DNA from: Apostichopus japonicus | Taxonomy: Eukaryota; Echinodermata; Holothuroidea; Aspidochirotida; Stichopodidae | NCBI RefSeq assembly: GCF_037975245.1 | Contig: NC_092567.1 | Span: forward strand, 14,710,876 to 14,774,875 | Length of the DNA stretch: 64,000 nt | Direction: 5' to 3' | In this document: positions 62,948-64,000 of the stretch, in pieces | Layout of the letters: every line of letters starts with the position of its first letter | How positions within the stretch are numbered: the stretch's first letter is position 1 | Program-made: the position numbers and the translations under genes | The notes under the pieces: model-generated | Databases searched by the model: none | What the model was told of the DNA's origin: nothing | What the model saw: only the letters and a program-made list of their open reading frames with translations

Positions 62948-64000
62948 GAATTCCATTTGCATGAGCTGAGCCACGGATTAAATTTCATTGAAGGATGTAC
63001 TTTCTTTCTTTCCTTGGTATGCTCCTTTAAACCACATATTTCATAACAATATTTGGTTCTTGGGTTTCAAATCTAATTGCGTAACCCAGTGGAACCCTGG
63101 GACCGTTATGCCACCAGGCCCCTTCTCTGAAGTCTTCATTTGGCCCCAACTATATGAAATGAGAATACTTTATTCTTCTTGCCAAGTTTCAACAGGCCTC
63201 ACAATTGACCCATTTTGGGGGGAAGAGGTTCCCCCCATCCCCCATCCCCTCTGCCCCTCCCCTCATCAGGCCTGTGGATAACTAATTGAAGCTTTTACAT
63301 TATTATATAACCTCTGAAATCTTTATCACTTAACATCCTGCTTTGCCAAAAATAGACAACAGAACACGCACCAAATGAATAACACAGACACATTATGTAC
63401 ACATTTAACGTAAATCCAAAATAAATGTTATGTTTTCCGATTGATATTGTTTCTAGCTTTAGAGGCGCTGGCTTTATGGGCTGTCAGCCAGGCACAGACT
63501 TTGATCAATAAGCCACCAAGTTTTCTAAAGAGCCATATTCAACAAAAGATGTGTTAGATTCCATAGTAGTTGTTTTCATTGTCTTAATTAACAATCAGAC
63601 TGAGAAGAACTCAATTAAGACAAATGACCTACATTTTGTAACCTCATTGGAGATTGCCAATTAAAAATTAAAAAAACAAAATAAGCTTCTTTAGGAAGAC
63701 ATAATAAACCCAATTGGGAAAAAAACAACGATTAATTATATATTTAATATCGTAACTATTATAATATTTAGACAGGTAAAAGAGGAGCAAATTATATTAC
63801 AAGTTTGTATCTTAGATCGTCAAGATTTTATCTTAACATTCTATCAAACAAACATCTAATTATGGACTTAATTACAACCGTTCCACCCAGGCATAGGGCC
63901 TTGAAGAATAATTTTGACTTTAGTCAGTGTCTAGACAGACCACCGTGGCAAAAAAAAAAACTTTTCTTTTTTCTCTCACCATACATATTTTCTGGTTTTA
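62948..64000. other. Non-coding, nothing recognised
   Basis: Pyrimidine-rich tract at 63230-63265. A possible further repeat B right end (TTAGACAGGTAAAAGAGGAGC) at 63769-63789. No supported gene. Confidence 0.55.

Noticed and set aside
1-64000. Reverse transcriptase, integrase, transposase or viral replication genes
   Set aside because: I looked for characteristic motifs in the long frames and saw none; all mobile elements here are non-autonomous.

Overview
This 64-kb window looks like intronic or intergenic DNA from a large, AT-rich animal genome. There is no operon structure, no densely packed ORFs and no rRNA or functional tRNA gene. Instead there are microsatellites, long homopolymer tracts, at least a dozen different minisatellites, a tRNA-derived SINE with an internal Pol III promoter, and short non-autonomous DNA-transposon-like elements. 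A marine deuterostome invertebrate, possibly a sea cucumber, is my unverified impression from the look of the ~370-bp repeat family A. No database search was possible.

I find no complete protein-coding gene. The best coding candidate is an exon-like segment at 1387-1522, the first unit of a four-copy tandem array (1387-2121, period ~184 bp). Weaker candidates are an ATG ORF ending at a consensus splice donor (50298-50522), a frame-broken CpG-rich ORF (5914-6295) and ORFs inside CpG-rich pockets (around 29.0 kb and 56.3 kb). None belongs to a family I recognise. Most other long reading frames are open only because they lie in tandem arrays whose period is a multiple of three, or in low-complexity DNA.

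Layout: 1-4 kb, exon-like tandem array and plain AT-rich sequence. 4-13 kb, CpG-rich pockets, a ~135-bp array (4966-5505), a ~200-bp partial duplication (7164-7575) and a possible hAT-like element (10.70-11.63 kb). 13-20 kb, a 29-bp minisatellite, SINE copy 1 (15.09-15.35 kb), an AT microsatellite and a 24-bp VNTR (18.63-19.11 kb). 21-29 kb, split pieces of dispersed repeat B, a 52/53-bp dimeric array (23.75-24.41 kb), element A copy 1 (26.20-26.57 kb), a pure (GGA)~70 tract and a CpG-rich pocket. 30-40 kb, a ~120-bp higher-order array (30.78-31.51 kb), a ~62-bp higher-order array with a recent 360-bp duplication (36.02-37.32 kb), repeat B and SINE copy 2 in inverse orientation. 43-51 kb, a 123-bp array (43.60-44.14 kb), element A copies 2 and 3, G-rich tracts and a cluster of repeat B copies around an ORF. 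52-64 kb, three further minisatellites, CpG-rich sequence, element A copy 4 and a repeat B copy inside a 36-bp direct repeat.

Three dispersed families tie the window together. Family A has 4 copies, TTAA-flanked, all in the same orientation. Family B has a central GACCGG...CCGGTC hairpin and a right end that reads as a 5' splice site. The SINE has 2 copies, with three consecutive hairpins downstream of its tRNA-like head. The most unusual observations are the decayed exon array at 1.4-2.1 kb and the splice-donor-bearing repeat B, one relative of which appears to supply the donor of the 50.3-kb ORF.
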